Below the pieces are notes generated by a model, which saw only the letters and a program-made list of their open reading frames with translations, ran no database searches and was not told where the DNA came from. The position numbers and the translations under genes were made by a program. This document shows positions 9,115 to 18,500 of a stretch of 38,754 nucleotides of DNA, in pieces. Numbering within the stretch: position 1 is the stretch's first letter; every line of letters starts with the position of its first letter. This DNA comes from a bacterium (lineage in GTDB: Bacteria > CSSED10-310 > JAFGSJ01): positions 1 through 38,754 of the forward strand of contig JAFGSJ010000068.1 of assembly GCA_016934675.1 (NCBI GenBank), written 5' to 3'.

Positions 9115-9235
9115 CTCCCTATCCTCTATCCTCGTCTTGAATCACGGGCATCAGCTCTTGATGTGGCTTGACTTTGACGGGTTATGCAATACTCTTTAAT
9201 GTGAGGAGACTGAACCATTATTCAGGAGAGCACTC
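8843..9235. other. Intergenic region between transposase and thiC
   Basis: A 393-bp spacer without a convincing gene. It carries the right inverted repeat (9105-9114) of the transposase unit, a pyrimidine-rich stretch near 8990-9020 (CCTGTTTCTTTCTGTTTCTTT, a short direct repeat of TTTCTGTTTCTT type) and the probable thiC promoter. No TPP riboswitch (THI element) is recognisable before thiC. Confidence 0.5.
9168..9195 (+). promoter_or_regulatory. Possible thiC promoter
   Basis: TTGACT (9168-9173) is followed after 16 bases by TACTCT (9190-9195), a good -35 with a weak -10. The distance to the thiC ATG at 9236 is about 35 bases beyond the expected start site, enough for the AGGAG at about 9224. 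It is the only promoter-like pair close to thiC, but the weak -10 leaves it uncertain. Confidence 0.3.
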
Positions 9236-10531
9236 ATGACCCAGATGCAAGCGGCCCGGCAGGGCACAGTGACTCCAGCCATGAAGCATGTGCTCGAGCA
9301 GGAACAGATCGAGGAAGCCAGTCTGCTCGAGGACCTGGCCTCGGGGACTATTGTCATTCCGGCCAATAAGAACCATAACCTGATCAATCCCAAGGCTATC
9401 GGTCGGGGAGTGACCACAAAAATAAACGCCAACATCGGCACTTCGCCCGATGATTGTGATCCGGACCGTGAACTCGAGAAGCTGCGTATAGTCGAGGAGG
9501 CTGGTGCGGACACCTATATGGACCTGAGTATTGGTGGTGATCTGAACGCAATCAGACGGGTCCTGATCGAACAGTCGACCATTCCAATCGGGACTGTACC
9601 TCTCTATCAGGCCCATCTCGAGCAGATCGCCCAAAAAAAAGGCCTGAGAGACTTGACCGTGGACGATCTTTTCCGGGTGATCGAGACCCAGGCCCGCGAT
9701 GGCGTCGATTTCATGACTGTCCATTGCGGTGTGACCCAGGCTACGATCGAAAGACTTCTCACTGAAGGCCGGCTTATGAACGTGGTCAGTCGAGGCGGAT
9801 CGTTTCTGGTCGAGTGGATGCTATATCACAAGGCGGAAAACCCGCTCTACGAGTATTTCGATCGTCTGCTCGGGATCGCGCTGGAACATGATGTGACCCT
9901 GTCACTAGGCGATGGTTTCCGACCGGGTTGTCTGGCGGATTCGACCGATCGGGCTCAGATTCAGGAATTGATCTTTCTGGGGGAATTGACCAAACGGGCC
10001 TGGGACAGGGGGGTCCAGGTCATGATCGAAGGCCCCGGCCATATGCCTTTGAACCATGTAGCCCATAATATCTTCCTGGAAAAACAGTTATGCCATGGGG
10101 CGCCCTTTTATGTGCTCGGTCCGATCGTAACTGATATTGCACCTGGTTACGACCATATCACTTCGGCCATTGGCGGGGCAATTGCTGCGGCCAACGGGGC
10201 CGATTTCCTGTGCTATGTCACCCCGGCGGAACACCTGTGCCTACCCACGCCTGACGATGTCCGGGAAGGGGTCATTGCTGCCCGCATTGCAGCCCATGCC
10301 GCGGATATTGCCAAGGGTATTCCCGGTGCTCTCGAACGTGATCTGGCTATGGCCCACAAGCGTAAGGAACATGATTGGGAAGGCCAGATCGCCTTGGCCC
10401 TCGATCCACTCAAGGCCCGATCCAAGCGAGATCCAAACGCATTGACCGATAAGGACACCTGCACTATGTGTGGCGAGTTCTGCGCCATCAAAGTCATCAA
10501 TCGTTCATTCAGAGAGATTCTCAATCGGTGA
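9236..10531 (+). CDS. thiC: Phosphomethylpyrimidine synthase ThiC (short form)
   Basis: A 431-residue radical-SAM enzyme that rearranges 5-aminoimidazole ribotide to HMP phosphate, the pyrimidine precursor of thiamine. Conserved ThiC blocks seen include NANIGTSPDDCD, TYMDLSIGGDL, MTVHCGVT, SRGGSFLVEWM, LSLGDGFRPGC, IEGPGHMPLN and AFLCYVTPAEHL-like DFLCYVTPAEHLCLP. The C-terminal iron-sulfur site reads CTMCGEFC, a CX2CX3C spacing, one residue shorter than the CX2CX4C of the long E. coli/plant form. The protein also lacks the roughly 150-residue extra N-terminal region of that long form. AGGAG lies 7 bases before the ATG. The stop codon overlaps the thiD start (GTGA), so the two are translationally coupled. 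Confidence 0.97.
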   Translation: MTQMQAARQGTVTPAMKHVLEQEQIEEASLLEDLASGTIVIPANKNHNLINPKAIGRGVTTKINANIGTSPDDCDPDRELEKLRIVEEAGADTYMDLSIGGDLNAIRRVLIEQSTIPIGTVPLYQAHLEQIAQKKGLRDLTVDDLFRVIETQARDGVDFMTVHCGVTQATIERLLTEGRLMNVVSRGGSFLVEWMLYHKAENPLYEYFDRLLGIALEHDVTLSLGDGFRPGCLADSTDRAQIQELIFLGELTKRAWDRGVQVMIEGPGHMPLNHVAHNIFLEKQLCHGAPFYVLGPIVTDIAPGYDHITSAIGGAIAAANGADFLCYVTPAEHLCLPTPDDVREGVIAARIAAHAADIAKGIPGALERDLAMAHKRKEHDWEGQIALALDPLKARSKRDPNALTDKDTCTMCGEFCAIKVINRSFREILNR

Positions 10532-11313
10532 GTCCTGTTCTATGCATTGGCGGTCTGGACCCGTGCGGTTATTCGGGTCTGACCGTAGACCTCAAGACCT
10601 GCCTCGCCCATGGGACAAGACCGGCCCTGATGACGGTGGCAGTCACGGCCCAGAACAGCACCAACTTTTTGAGCATACATACCGTGCCGGCCCGAACCAT
10701 CCTCCGGCAACTCGAAGCCATCCGGCAGGAATTCCGGATACGGGCAATCAAAACCGGACTCCTGGCCAATCCAAGCATAGTCAGATTGATCGCCGATTAC
10801 CTGAAAGACAAACAGATCATTCTGGTTGTCGACCCGGTCCTGAAGAGCACGACGGGACGTAGCTTCTTCAATCGGGAGCTGGTCGAGGCCTATCGCCAGC
10901 AACTCATGCCCCTGGCCAGCCTGGTCACCCCCAATCTGTTTGAAGCCGAGTTACTCAGCGAGCTGAGACCACTCGAAACCGGGGCCGACCTCGAAAAGGC
11001 CGCCCGCAAACTTTTAACTACCGGGGCCAGGGCGGTCCTGCTCAAAGGGGGCCACCGCTCCGGTCCACCCGTGGACGTGTTGTGGGACGGCTCATCGTTC
11101 CGGGAATTCGTGGCTGAGCGACAACCGGGTGGTCCCTGGCGTGGACTAGGTTGCACTTTGTCCTCGGCCATAACGTGTCAACTGGCTTCCGGAGCCAACT
11201 ACGATCAGGCTATTTCCCGGGCCAAAAAATATGTCAGTCAAGTCCTGGCTGCCTCGATCGAGCACGGGACCGCCCCGGGCCTGGACCATTCGAGCCCTTC
11301 AGCCCAGGATTGA
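10528..11313 (+). CDS. thiD: Hydroxymethylpyrimidine (phosphate) kinase ThiD
   Basis: A 261-residue ribokinase-fold enzyme that phosphorylates HMP and HMP-P to HMP-PP for thiamine synthesis, the step after ThiC. Motifs: N-terminal GGLDPCGYSG (usually GxDxSGGAG), VDPVLKSTTG, VTPNLFEAELL, LLKGGH and the anion-hole block GLGCTLSSAI (usually GTGCTLSAAI). The frame is open from 10468, but the GTG at 10528 overlaps the thiC stop by four bases (GTGA) and gives the usual N-terminus VSPVLCIGGLD, so it was chosen. Its stop is five bases before the uvrC ATG, making a thiC-thiD-uvrC operon. Confidence 0.93.
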   Translation: MSPVLCIGGLDPCGYSGLTVDLKTCLAHGTRPALMTVAVTAQNSTNFLSIHTVPARTILRQLEAIRQEFRIRAIKTGLLANPSIVRLIADYLKDKQIILVVDPVLKSTTGRSFFNRELVEAYRQQLMPLASLVTPNLFEAELLSELRPLETGADLEKAARKLLTTGARAVLLKGGHRSGPPVDVLWDGSSFREFVAERQPGGPWRGLGCTLSSAITCQLASGANYDQAISRAKKYVSQVLAASIEHGTAPGLDHSSPSAQD

Positions 11314-11318
11314 TAACC

Positions 11319-13253
11319 ATGACCGCACAATCCGTCCGTGTCGAGATCGAACGCCAGCTCGCCAATCTACCCGACAGCCCCGGCGTTTATCTGATGAAGG
11401 ATGAAACCGGGACCATCATCTATATCGGCAAGGCAAAATCGCTGATCAAACGGGTTCGCTCCTATTTCAGAGCAGATCGCGGCCACACGCTCAAAACCAA
11501 ACTGCTCTCCGAGCGGGTCAAGACGATCGAATGGATCACGACCGATTCCGAGATCGAGGCCTTGATGCTTGAAAGCAATCTTATCAAAAAGCACCAGCCC
11601 CACTTCAATATGCTCCTTAAAGATGATAAGCATTTCCCCTTTCTGTGCCTGACCATGACTGAACAATTCCCGCGACTGATCAAGGTCAGGCGAGTGCAGC
11701 GAGACGGTTCAATGTATTTCGGGCCCTATATTCCCGAAGGCGACGCGAATAGGACCCTGGCCCTGATCAAGAAACTCTTTCCCTTGAGACGCTGTTCGGG
11801 ACCTCTCGCAACCAACTCGAGGCCCTGCCTGCATTATGAACTGAACCAGTGCTCCTCACCCTGCACCGGTCGAATCGATCCGGACAGTTACGCCCAGATC
11901 GTCCGCGATGTCCGGCTGTTCCTGGATGGACGCATGGATGACCTGGTCCGGTTGCTCGAACAGAAAATGCTCACAGCCGCAAACGGACTCAATTTCGAGG
12001 AAGCGGGCCGTCTGCGTGACCGGATCAAAGCTGTTAAAAACTCGTTCCGTCGCCAGAAAATCATTGCGACCAACACGGATAATCGGGACATGATCGGTTT
12101 TGCCCGAAACGATCAGATCGTGGTCATCGAACAGTTTTTTATCCGAAACGGTCGGGTCCTGGGCAGGAAGAAATTCGTGATCGACCAGCCGCCCGAAACC
12201 ACGGGCCGCATGCTCCGCTCTTTCTTGATACAGGCCTACACCGATGATGTCCTTGTCCCCCCGGAAATTGTCGTCCCCCAGAAACCAGACGACCTTGAAC
12301 TGGTCCAGGAACTACTCTCGGAGCGAGCCCAACATAAAGTGACCATATTCGTTCCCCAACGCGGTGATAAGCGGGCCCTGCTCGAAATGGTCCAGAAAAA
12401 CGCCCAATTGGACCTACTCGACACTTTAAAAACACAGAATGTGACCCAAGGCCCCCTACTGTTGCGAGACACGGCTGATTTCCTGGGTATGGACCATATC
12501 CCCCAACGTATCGAGGCCTTTGACATCTCGAACATCGCCGGAGTCATGGCTGTCGGCTCCCTGGTTGTCTGGCAGAATGACGGTTTTTGCAAAAAGGACT
12601 ATCGTCGCTTTAAAATCAATACCGTGTCCGGCTCGAACGATGTGGCCATGATGGCTGAAATCGTTGAACGACGATTTCAGAGACTGCTCTTCGAAAACAA
12701 GGACCTGCCCGATATAGTCCTGCTCGATGGGGGCAGGGCCCAGGTCAATATGATCGAACAACTGCTGTATGATCTGGGCCTGTCCGAACTCGCCCTGGTC
12801 GGACTGGCCAAAGGTCGCTCGAAAAAGAAACTGCCCCGCCTGGACCGACCCGATGAACCCGAATACCTGGTCCTGCCCCACTCACGAAATAATGTGAAAA
12901 ATAGCAATCGTCAAGCCCCGGAAAACGTTCTCCGTTTCTTTCAACGCATCCGTGATGAGGCCCACCGCTTCGCTATCGAATACCACCGCTCCCTGCGCGA
13001 GAAATTGAATTTCAGGTCGATACTCGATGAAATCCCCGGGATCGGCAGCACCCGGAAACGCCTCTTGTTCAGACATTTCGGCAGCCTGCATTCGATCATG
13101 AAGGCCTCCGAAACCGAACTGGCCGCAGTAAAAGGTATCGATCGCAGGACCGCACGAACCCTGGTCAGCTTCTTCGCCACCATGCAACAGGAGGGATGCC
13201 AGAAATTCTGCTCCGAACCCAAGGGTTCACACGAAGACACAAAGGCACGATAA
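11319..13253 (+). CDS. uvrC: Excinuclease ABC subunit C
   Basis: A 644-residue nucleotide-excision-repair nuclease that makes both incisions around a UvrB-bound lesion. Domains in order: GIY-YIG nuclease (about residues 15-95, with PGVYLMKD and IIYIGKAKSL), a cysteine-containing linker, a UVR (UvrB-binding) motif near 205-240, the RNase H-like C-terminal nuclease (about 390-540, with IEAFDISNIAG and LDGGRAQV), and a helix-hairpin-helix pair near 575-625 (IPGIGSTRKRLL, VKGIDRRTAR). The ATG at 11319 was chosen over an open frame from 11151 because it starts five bases after thiD and gives the standard N-terminus. The last nine or so residues (GSHEDTKAR) are encoded by a dispersed repeat, so the natural C-terminus was probably replaced or extended. 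Confidence 0.96.
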   Translation: MTAQSVRVEIERQLANLPDSPGVYLMKDETGTIIYIGKAKSLIKRVRSYFRADRGHTLKTKLLSERVKTIEWITTDSEIEALMLESNLIKKHQPHFNMLLKDDKHFPFLCLTMTEQFPRLIKVRRVQRDGSMYFGPYIPEGDANRTLALIKKLFPLRRCSGPLATNSRPCLHYELNQCSSPCTGRIDPDSYAQIVRDVRLFLDGRMDDLVRLLEQKMLTAANGLNFEEAGRLRDRIKAVKNSFRRQKIIATNTDNRDMIGFARNDQIVVIEQFFIRNGRVLGRKKFVIDQPPETTGRMLRSFLIQAYTDDVLVPPEIVVPQKPDDLELVQELLSERAQHKVTIFVPQRGDKRALLEMVQKNAQLDLLDTLKTQNVTQGPLLLRDTADFLGMDHIPQRIEAFDISNIAGVMAVGSLVVWQNDGFCKKDYRRFKINTVSGSNDVAMMAEIVERRFQRLLFENKDLPDIVLLDGGRAQVNMIEQLLYDLGLSELALVGLAKGRSKKKLPRLDRPDEPEYLVLPHSRNNVKNSNRQAPENVLRFFQRIRDEAHRFAIEYHRSLREKLNFRSILDEIPGIGSTRKRLLFRHFGSLHSIMKASETELAAVKGIDRRTARTLVSFFATMQQEGCQKFCSEPKGSHEDTKAR

Positions 13254-13295
13254 ATATTAAAACCTAAAGGTTCACACGGAGACACAAAGACACGG
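13224..13295. repeat. Two tandem copies of a 27-bp dispersed-type repeat
   Basis: Copy 1 is at 13224-13250 and copy 2 at 13269-13295, 45 bases apart, with 24 of 27 bases identical. Both begin GGTTCACACG and continue with GACACAAAG. Copy 1 lies inside the 3' end of uvrC and supplies its last codons. Copy 2 lies in the spacer before the convergent radical SAM gene. From memory, sequences of this look (ttcacacggagacac...) recur between genes in many bacterial genomes, but that could not be checked here. Confidence 0.6.
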
Positions 13296-13345
13296 AGAAA
13301 TGCCTCAGTTGTGTGTCCCCATTCCCACCATTCCCATTCGTCATC

Positions 13346-14776
13346 TCATAATGATGAAATTGAGTCTAATCTCTGGAGCAGTTTCCTGAGGAATCCAGCC
13401 TTCATGGACCGTTTGGGGCACGTTGAGGATGCGGATTTGACTCGGGCCGGGTTAGTGCCCCGAATGCCTTCCCGGCGATTGTCATAGCGATAGGTCAGGT
13501 TCAGGCGCAGGCTGAGAAAGGCTGGAAGCAAGCCAATTCTGAATATAGACCGCACTATCCGAACTATGATTCGGTCAAGCCGGTAAAACTGGGCATACAA
13601 CCAGTCCGCGCCCTGCTGCAATTCGAACGCACTCATCCGGACCGGCTGGATGACACAGTGTCGGAAATCGTAATGGGACCAGTCCCGATCAATGATCCGA
13701 CCCTGCCGCTCGAAATCCGTAAAAAGCGGTGTTCCGGGCAAGGGTGTGAGAATATTCAATTGAATGGCATCGATCCGACTGGCCTGCAGAAACGCGAGTA
13801 AACTCTCGAAGGTCCGGCAATCATCATGATCGAGCCCCACCATGATCCCGGCAATGATACCGATCCCGGCTTTCCGGACGCGAGCGATCCGCTCCCGGTA
13901 AGAATCACAACGATTGAATCCTTTGCGGACCGAAGCGAGATTGTCCGGATCGATCGATTCGATCCCGATGAACAATCCCTGACAACCTGCCTTACGGGCC
14001 AGCTCCAACAAAGACACATCATCAGCGATCTCGAGCGAGCACTGACTGACCCAACGCTTGCCCAGCGGGACCATGGCTTCAAAAAGCTGCCGGGCGTACG
14101 CCCGATCCGCTATAATGTTGTCGTCTACGAAAATGAAATCTCGCGGGATGACCGCCAGCTCCTCGAGCACACGCTCGAGCGGTCGGTGACGATGCGTTTG
14201 CTGATGAAAGGCGGTTATCGAGCAGTAACGACAGCCATGACTACAACCACGACCGGTCTGAACAGCGTTGATCGTGACATAATATTTCCCGTTCCCTGCC
14301 AGTAAATCGTTTCGGGCCGGTGGTGTGGCCGCCAGATCGCATAAACATTCGTGCCGATACACAGACTGGTATTCCCCCGCTTCGTATTCCCGCAAAAAAC
14401 GGGGCCACAATACTTCGGCATCCCCGACTATCACCACATCGACATGGGCTGATACCTCCTCGGGACAAAAAGAGGGATGATAACCACCAGCCACGACCAC
14501 CTTGCCCCGACGCCGAAATTCCGCAGCGATCTCATAGGCCCGCGGCGCCAATGCGGTCATGAAACTCAAGCCCACAAGGTCCACCTCGGCATCAAAATCA
14601 AGCACCGACACATTCTCATCACATATGACTACCTCATGCCCGACCGGGGTTAAAGCCGCTACCGTCGTCAACGGCAACAGACTGAATCGGAGCATTGCCC
14701 GACGAGGCACCTGCTGTGCAGGATTGGTGACCCGGACCACTGACGCGGCCGGCAGGACCAGCATAATCTTCATCAT
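13346..14776 (-). CDS. B12-binding-domain radical SAM enzyme
   Basis: A 476-residue protein. Residues 1-125 look like a cobalamin-binding Rossmann domain (LVGLSFMT, VVAGGYHPSF, VVIVGDAE). The radical SAM [4Fe-4S] motif CxxxCxxC is at C178, C182 and C185 (GCSHGCRYCSI), followed by IFVDDNI and GLFIGIES. The C-terminal 100 residues resemble the tail (DUF4070-like) found in lipid-modifying members such as hopanoid methylases. The reaction is not evident: methylation of an unactivated carbon on a lipid or natural product is typical of the family. The frame opens at 14824, but AAGGAGAGAGA directly precedes the ATG at 14776, which was chosen. An operator-like palindrome lies just upstream. It follows tetR on the same strand and converges with uvrC. 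Confidence 0.88.
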   Translation of the reverse strand: MMKIMLVLPAASVVRVTNPAQQVPRRAMLRFSLLPLTTVAALTPVGHEVVICDENVSVLDFDAEVDLVGLSFMTALAPRAYEIAAEFRRRGKVVVAGGYHPSFCPEEVSAHVDVVIVGDAEVLWPRFLREYEAGEYQSVYRHECLCDLAATPPARNDLLAGNGKYYVTINAVQTGRGCSHGCRYCSITAFHQQTHRHRPLERVLEELAVIPRDFIFVDDNIIADRAYARQLFEAMVPLGKRWVSQCSLEIADDVSLLELARKAGCQGLFIGIESIDPDNLASVRKGFNRCDSYRERIARVRKAGIGIIAGIMVGLDHDDCRTFESLLAFLQASRIDAIQLNILTPLPGTPLFTDFERQGRIIDRDWSHYDFRHCVIQPVRMSAFELQQGADWLYAQFYRLDRIIVRIVRSIFRIGLLPAFLSLRLNLTYRYDNRREGIRGTNPARVKSASSTCPKRSMKAGFLRKLLQRLDSISSL

Positions 14777-14793
14777 TCTCTCTCCTTGTTTTT

Positions 14794-14824
14794 GAATATT
14801 GCTCATATAATGAACAATATTCAT
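14794..14824. promoter_or_regulatory. TetR-type operator upstream of the radical SAM gene
   Basis: The core palindrome ATGAACAATATTCAT (14810-14824) has ATGAA/TTCAT half-sites. It differs at one base of 15 from the site before tetR (15519-15533). A 13-base segment CTCATATAATGAA (14802-14814) is also shared, in reverse orientation, with the tetR site. A second symmetry, GAATATTG (14794-14801) with CAATATTC (14815-14822), is nested here. On the minus strand a possible promoter (TTGAGA, then CATTAT) overlaps this site, so a bound repressor would block it. Confidence 0.65.
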
Positions 14825-14842
14825 TTTTATCTCAAAAAAAAA

Positions 14843-15460
14843 TCAGACAAGCAGGGCGGTCAGGATAAGGTCACGGGCCCGGGACGCGATGGCCTGGAAC
14901 GTACCCGGTTCGTCCCGAAAGTAGAAAAAGACCACGCCGGTGAGCATGGTCCAGACAGCTTCGACGGTCAGTTCCAGTTCAGTATCGGCCAGGGTGGGCC
15001 TGATTTCGCTCAAGAATTGTCGGATCAGGGCCTTGCATGCGGTTTCCTTGCGGTCGAGTCGGATGAAGTAGTCCTGGCGGAGAAAGACTTCCTCCACGCT
15101 TTTACCCTCGCGTTGAACGATAAAAAAGATGATGTCGAAATATTCCGGATAACTCGCGGCAAAGTCGAAGAAGGCGTCGATGAGTTTCGCGGCTTTTTCA
15201 CGGGGGGGTATTTTCATTTTCAGGACCGTGGTGAATTTCTGGATCAGCAGATCATAGCCTTGGATGAGCAGTTCGGCATAGATTTCCTTCTTGCTTGGAA
15301 AGTAGAGATAGAGGGTGCCCGCAGCCAGTTCAGCCGCATCGGCGATCTGCTTCATGGTCGTGTTCTGAAAACCCTGTTTCCAGAACATGGTTTTGGCCAC
15401 CCGCAGGATATCCTGCTGGCGCTGCATTTTTTCACGGGCTCGCCGCGTGTGTGTTCCCAT
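14843..15460 (-). CDS. TetR/AcrR-family transcriptional regulator
   Basis: A 205-residue one-component regulator. The N-terminal helix-turn-helix (about residues 12-60) contains ILRVAKTMFWKQGF, TTMKQIADAAELAAGTLY and YFPSKKEIYAELL, the classical TetR signature. The C-terminal two thirds form the all-helical ligand-binding domain, too variable to assign a ligand, although acyl-CoA or lipid effectors are common when such genes sit by lipid enzymes. GGAG lies eight bases before the ATG. It has its own promoter with an overlapping palindrome, and the same palindrome precedes the next gene (radical SAM). That predicts autoregulation plus control of that gene. Whether it also controls the upstream carboxylase/megasynthase operon is not shown by the sequence. 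Confidence 0.92.
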   Translation of the reverse strand: MGTHTRRAREKMQRQQDILRVAKTMFWKQGFQNTTMKQIADAAELAAGTLYLYFPSKKEIYAELLIQGYDLLIQKFTTVLKMKIPPREKAAKLIDAFFDFAASYPEYFDIIFFIVQREGKSVEEVFLRQDYFIRLDRKETACKALIRQFLSEIRPTLADTELELTVEAVWTMLTGVVFFYFRDEPGTFQAIASRARDLILTALLV

Positions 15461-15518
15461 GACAATCGTCTCCGGCGTTGTGTTTTGAAACCCAATCTGA
15501 GCGCAACTCTGTTTTGTT

Positions 15519-15541
15519 ATGAACTATATTCATTATATGAG
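15519..15541. promoter_or_regulatory. TetR-type operator at the tetR promoter
   Basis: ATGAACTATATTCAT (15519-15533) is a palindrome with ATGAA/TTCAT arms, and 14 of 15 bases match the site before the radical SAM gene. The match continues into TTCATTATATGAG (15529-15541), the reverse complement of 14802-14814. It covers the -10 hexamer of the tetR promoter, an arrangement expected for a self-repressing TetR. Confidence 0.7.
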
Positions 15542-15560
15542 AATATTTTCTGAAAGTCAA
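15532..15560 (-). promoter_or_regulatory. Near-consensus sigma-70 promoter of tetR
   Basis: On the minus strand, TTGACT (15555-15560) is followed after exactly 17 bases by a perfect TATAAT (15532-15537). The predicted transcript starts near 15525, about 65 bases before the tetR ATG at 15460. It separates tetR from the carboxylase gene, whose stop is at 15567. Confidence 0.75.
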
Positions 15561-15566
15561 GAGGGG

Positions 15567-18500
15567 TCAGTTGGATTTCTCCTGGTTTTGATAGCTCGTC
15601 ATGCCTTCCTGGAGTGATTGGACCAGGAATGGTCTGAGGAAGTGGGGCGAGATGATCTCGGAGATGGAGCCGACTTGACGGGCCCGTTCGACCGAATGGA
15701 TGCTGTCGAATTTCTGGGCGAGTTGGGTTTGTTTTTCGGTTTGGACCTGTTGAAAGATCGCGTCGAAGTCCTGTTGTTTGAAGGTCTGGTCGGATTTGAG
15801 TCTGTTTTGGGCATCGATGATGCGGGGATCGGCATAGGTTTGTTTGATGACATCGCGTTGGAAGACGACGGCGGCGGCGGGGGCGCCACCGATGACCGAA
15901 GCGTAGGTATGTTCGAGTGCAACGGCTTTGAGATGCGGGTTGAGTGATTGCGAGAAGACGACATAGGCGCCGCCATGGTAGCGGGCCACGATAACGAACA
16001 GGATCGGTCCTTTGAAATTGACGACGGCCCGGCCAATTTCCGCGCCATATTCGAGTTGGAAATTGCGGAGCGATTCCGGAGAACCGTCAAAGCCGGAGAG
16101 ATTGGCCAGGACCACGACGGGCAATTGTGAGCTCCAGGCGTTGAGGGCCCGGGCCACTTTTTTCGAGGATTGGGGGAAGAGTGTCCCGCCGCTCCAGGAA
16201 TCGGGTCCGTCGTTGGGGACGGAGCCGAGTCTGGCCAGGGCGCGGCTTTCGATACCGATCAAGCCGGTGGCGAAGCCGCCGAGTCTGGTTTCCCAGATGA
16301 TAGCGGTTTCAGCGTCCAGCATCATGTGCCATCGTTCGAGGTAGCCGTGGTCCTGATCGATAATCGCGTTCATGACTTGTCTCATATCGAAGGGTTTTTT
16401 GCGTTCGGCGTTTTTTTCGCGCAGCAGGATATCGCCGATGGTTGAAAAGCCTTGTTCAAGAAAGTCATTGTAGGGATAGAGACAGATGTCACGATCAAGG
16501 GGATCGTGGGTTGGGTTCTGGTCTGGGAAGGCTTGCCCGGGTGGATGGTAGGTTAGATCATAGTGTCTCAGAAGCAGTTGATAGGCTGACGAAAGGTCGC
16601 GAGCCCTCATCTGTGCTTGTCCGTTGGGTCCCATGACCCGCTCGACCCCACCGATACCGATATTGTCTTCGGCGGAGATACTGCCCGAGAAATCCAGGGC
16701 TTTTTTACCGGTCAGGAGCATGGCCCCGTCATCGGTCATGATCAGAAGGCCGCGGGTGTGCATGAGCATGGTGGCTTCAGCGTTCCAGTATGACTGGGCT
16801 CCGACATTGATCCCGGGGACGATGATATTGATTTCACCGCCCTGCTGGGTAAACTGGATGATGCGTCGGAGGGTCCGGGCGGTCCAATCGAGGTTTTCGG
16901 TGCCACTGTCCATATCGATCCGGGCCCCGGCCGAGACAGCGACCCACTCGACCGGCAAGCGTTCCTGCTGGGCCAAATCAAGAGCGGCATTGATACGGGA
17001 GCATTCGGCTTCTCCGAGTGCACACATATCGAGGGTGGGATCGTTGAGAATGAGGACCCGTTTCAGTCCTTGAGGATGTTGGGGCAAACAGTTGTTAATG
17101 ATGCCGAACAGGATATTGGGACCGTTATCCGGTTTGCTGTGTTTCATGGCTTTCACGGGTTGATACTGACCCTGGTCTGTTTTGACCAGGTCGTATTCCT
17201 CGAAGGTGCCGCGCGGAAAGCGTTGGTTTCCCGACTCGGTGCTGGTAATCATTTTCACGATCTGATAGGGATAGACCATGCCTCGTTGGCGGGCACGGAC
17301 CACTTTGGCCACATAGGCATCCATGGCCACGAGCGGACGTTGAGAGGGCACCCGGCTTCGAAGGGTAAAGAGCGGACCGGAGATATTCTCGAATAAAAAC
17401 TCGGTTTCGCGTAATTTTTTGCCACGTTTGATTCGGGTATAGATGACGACTTTTTCGAGGCCCATGCCCCGGGCCCTGGGTGAGATAAGAGCCGCGTATT
17501 CGCGAATACGTTTGAGGCTGGCCTCGAGTGGTGAGCGAACATGCATGATGATTCTGTTCCAGTAGAGGCGATGCATGCGTTGGGCCTGGATAGCCCTGAT
17601 GGCCTGGCTGACTTCCACAAAAGCGTTCTCGAAAGCGACGATACGCTGGATTTTACCCTGTTCGTTGAATTCCGGTTGTGCTTCCGGCACCTCGACCAGG
17701 GCAAAAATACGTTCGTCTTTGCTATTCGTTCGGGCGGCGGCCCGGTAGACAAAAACGGTTTCGCTCGAATAGCTCAGTTCGAGGGCAAAATTATCCAGGC
17801 GTTGAAAACGTAATTCACGGGCCATGACTGGTGAGAGGGAGCGCAGCCTGGTATTTTCCGACCATTCGTTCTGGTCGTTCCGGTTGAAGGTGCGATAGTC
17901 GATGAAATGATCGTTACAGACCCCGACACAGCACCATTTGACGGGAAAGGGGTGCCCGGTCAGACGGTCGAAAATGGTCCGGATTGTGTCCTGATCAGCC
18001 TGATCGGCATTGATCAGCAGGACGAGTTCTTCATGAGGGTCTGCCTGTTGCTTGCAATCGACATCAAGCCAATCGAGCGCAGCGGTGATCTGTTCGGGCC
18101 TCAAAACCAGAACGAGTGTCGAATACAGGTCCTGGTCCTGCTGGCATTTACAGAGATATGCGCTCAATTGCCCGTTAGCGAGTAAAATGCCCTCGATCAT
18201 CTGTCGATCACGACAGTATCGTCGGGCGGCCAATTCGAGGGCCAGAACATGATAGATGGGATCGGGGGCGGTAGCCAGGTGGACCAGGTCGACATCGAGT
18301 CGAGGCCCGGCATCGAGGACTTCATTGAGCAGGGCGCTCCGGTCCGGATGATTCATGTCGCTGTTCGCCGATTGCAGCAGGAGATCGAGTAATTCTCTGA
18401 CTTTCCTGCTTTTCGCTTCCTTCAGGGCGATCAAGCTTGGACGGTCGAGCAGGGAGTAGCGGGCATGAATGGCCAGGTCGGAGAGTGAGGGCGATTTTTC

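Noticed and set aside
9116..9235. Possible TPP riboswitch before thiC
   Set aside because: No CTGAGA plus TGAACCTGAT-type THI-box pair is present; only an isolated CTGAACC was seen.
10468..10527. Upstream start for thiD inside thiC
   Set aside because: The extension is out-of-frame thiC coding sequence; GTG 10528 overlaps the thiC stop and matches the family N-terminus.
14786..15553. Plus-strand 255-codon open frame opposite tetR
   Set aside because: It is antisense to a clear TetR protein, shows no recognisable domain and has no ribosome site.
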